Positions 63,139 to 64,000 of a stretch of 64,000 nucleotides of DNA are shown here, in pieces. Position 1 is the stretch's first letter, and each line of letters starts with the position of its first letter. The stretch is from Phycisphaerales bacterium. Lineage in GTDB: Bacteria; Planctomycetota; Phycisphaerae; Tepidisphaerales; Tepidisphaeraceae. The stretch is taken from assembly GCA_020853095.1 (NCBI GenBank), contig JADYZN010000035.1, forward strand, positions 124,001-188,000, written 5' to 3'. The position numbers and the translations under genes were made by a program. A model generated the notes under the pieces. It had not been told where the DNA came from. It did not search any database and was given only the letters and a program-made list of their open reading frames with translations.

Positions 63139-63903
63139 TTAGCCGTTGAAGAATTTTTTGATGGAATGGACGGTGGTTTGGCGGCCGACGGTGGCGATGG
63201 ATTCGAGGTTGGGAATTTCCTTGGGGCAGACCTCCACGCAATTGCCGGCTTTGGAGCAGTCGCTGATGCCACCTTCGTTCATCATCTCGTCGAGGCGGTC
63301 GTTTTTCAGGGCCGCGCCGGTGGGATGAAGGTTAAAGAGCTTGACCATGGTGAAGATCATCGCGCCGGTGAAATGATTGGTCGTGGTGTATTGCGGGCAG
63401 GCTTCCAGGCAGCAGCCGCAACTGATGCAGCGCGACAGCCAGTATCGCTCCTGTTGCACCTTCTGGGACATGGTGGGGCCGGGACCAAGATCATAGGTTC
63501 CATCAATGGGGACCCAGGCTTTGATGCGCTTCATGTCGTCAAAGAGGCGCTGGCGATCCACGAAAAGGTCTCGCACCAGCGGAAATTTGGTCATGGGTTC
63601 GAGGGTGATGGGTTGTTCGAGTTTGTCGACCAGCGCGGAACAGGCCTGCCGGGTCTGGCCATTGATGAGCATCGTGCAGGCGCCGCAGACTTCCTCAAGG
63701 CAGTTGGAATCGTAGACGATCTGCGTGGTTTTTTGGCCATCGGAGGTGACCGGGTGCGCGGCGATGTATTGCAGGCAGGCGATGATGTTGAGATTGGGAC
63801 GCCACGGAATGGAAAATTCCTCCCATCGCGGCTTTTGGTCGGGATTGTCCCGGCGAAGGATGCGGACGGCAATGGTGCGTTCACTGGTTGAAGGTTGGGT
63901 CAT
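63139..63903 (-). CDS. sdhB: Succinate dehydrogenase/fumarate reductase iron-sulfur subunit
   Basis: SdhB carries electrons from the flavoprotein to quinone in the TCA cycle and respiration. The [2Fe-2S] ligands C68, C73, C76 and C88 (CLEEVCGACTMLING...QAC) are present, as are the ferredoxin-like clusters CISCGCCLEACP (C159, C162, C165, C169) and CSKAGNCVEVCPKEIP. The length of 254 residues is normal. It begins 26 nt after sdhA on the same strand, giving the order A-B; GGGAG precedes the ATG. Confidence 0.96.
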   Translation of the reverse strand: MTQPSTSERTIAVRILRRDNPDQKPRWEEFSIPWRPNLNIIACLQYIAAHPVTSDGQKTTQIVYDSNCLEEVCGACTMLINGQTRQACSALVDKLEQPITLEPMTKFPLVRDLFVDRQRLFDDMKRIKAWVPIDGTYDLGPGPTMSQKVQQERYWLSRCISCGCCLEACPQYTTTNHFTGAMIFTMVKLFNLHPTGAALKNDRLDEMMNEGGISDCSKAGNCVEVCPKEIPNLESIATVGRQTTVHSIKKFFNG

Positions 63904-63929
63904 TTCAATCTCCCTGATGAAATCAAAGT

Positions 63930-64000
63930 CTACAATTCCTGAAATTCATAGGCCGGCTCGGCTTCTTCGGCCGCCGGCACGGCGACGCACGTGAACGGAT
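63930..64000 (-). CDS. sdhA: Succinate dehydrogenase flavoprotein subunit, C-terminal end
   Basis: Only the last ~22 codons are in the window. They read ...PAAEEAEPAYEFQEL followed by TAG. The frame stays open to the window edge and lies directly upstream of sdhB. The identity rests mainly on position, since the visible part is a variable tail. Confidence 0.7.
   Translation of the reverse strand, partial: PFTCVAVPAAEEAEPAYEFQEL

Overview
The window reads as a chromosomal segment of a GC-rich, Gram-negative member of the Planctomycetota, most likely of the Phycisphaerae type. The pointers are two PEP-CTERM proteins, a type II pseudopilin-like protein next to them, scattered lipopolysaccharide assembly genes (LptE-like, BamD-like, KdsD, a very large LptC/OstA-like protein), an SSS symporter paired with a neutral-ceramidase-like protein, and many sensor kinases. 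Assignment rests on gene content only. No prophage, CRISPR array or plasmid backbone was seen.

Layout. 1-18.4 kb is mostly housekeeping: the tail of an RNA-binding protein, a TPR glycosyltransferase behind a PEP-CTERM gene, an RhlE-like helicase, a DHH phosphoesterase, a class IV aminotransferase-like protein, an AraC/PhyH divergent pair, a MntA/HepT toxin-antitoxin module, aroB, folP, ftsH, the LptE/BamD-like pair, an orphan DNA methyltransferase and a ThiD2-ThiE fusion with an FMN reductase. 18.4-31.8 kb is one saccharolytic locus on the minus strand: a GntR/LacI-type regulator, a pseudopilin, a PEP-CTERM protein, then four translationally coupled genes (CBM9-like, GH39-like, a 1313-residue unknown, GH78 rhamnosidase-like). 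32-36.6 kb holds S-adenosyl-homocysteine metabolism: an O-methyltransferase, ahcY, a second MntA/HepT module, and an ArsR-methyltransferase fusion resembling SahR whose promoter shares an operator with ahcY. 36.6-46 kb has a transporter/ceramidase pair, tRNA-Gly, a glycogen-synthase-like GT-B enzyme and a three-gene phosphorelay. 46-56.5 kb has LPS genes, scpA, rplM-rpsI, an HprK-like protein without a P-loop, a SYLF lipoprotein and mnmE. 56.5-60.2 kb is a candidate regulatory circuit: a haem-c sensor kinase, a divergent NtrC-type activator, and a sigma-54 promoter driving a small zinc-ribbon protein. 60.2-64 kb has a cytochrome b561/molybdopterin fusion, DUF488, a REP-associated transposase bracketed by palindromic REP-like repeats, and sdhB/sdhA.

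Two regulatory themes stand out. Seven unrelated genes have a TATAAT or TACAAT box only 7 or 9 nt before the start codon, so leaderless transcripts appear common here. Also, three regulator loci (GntR-type, SahR-like, NtrC-type) carry recognisable repeated or palindromic DNA in their control regions, which allows specific target predictions.
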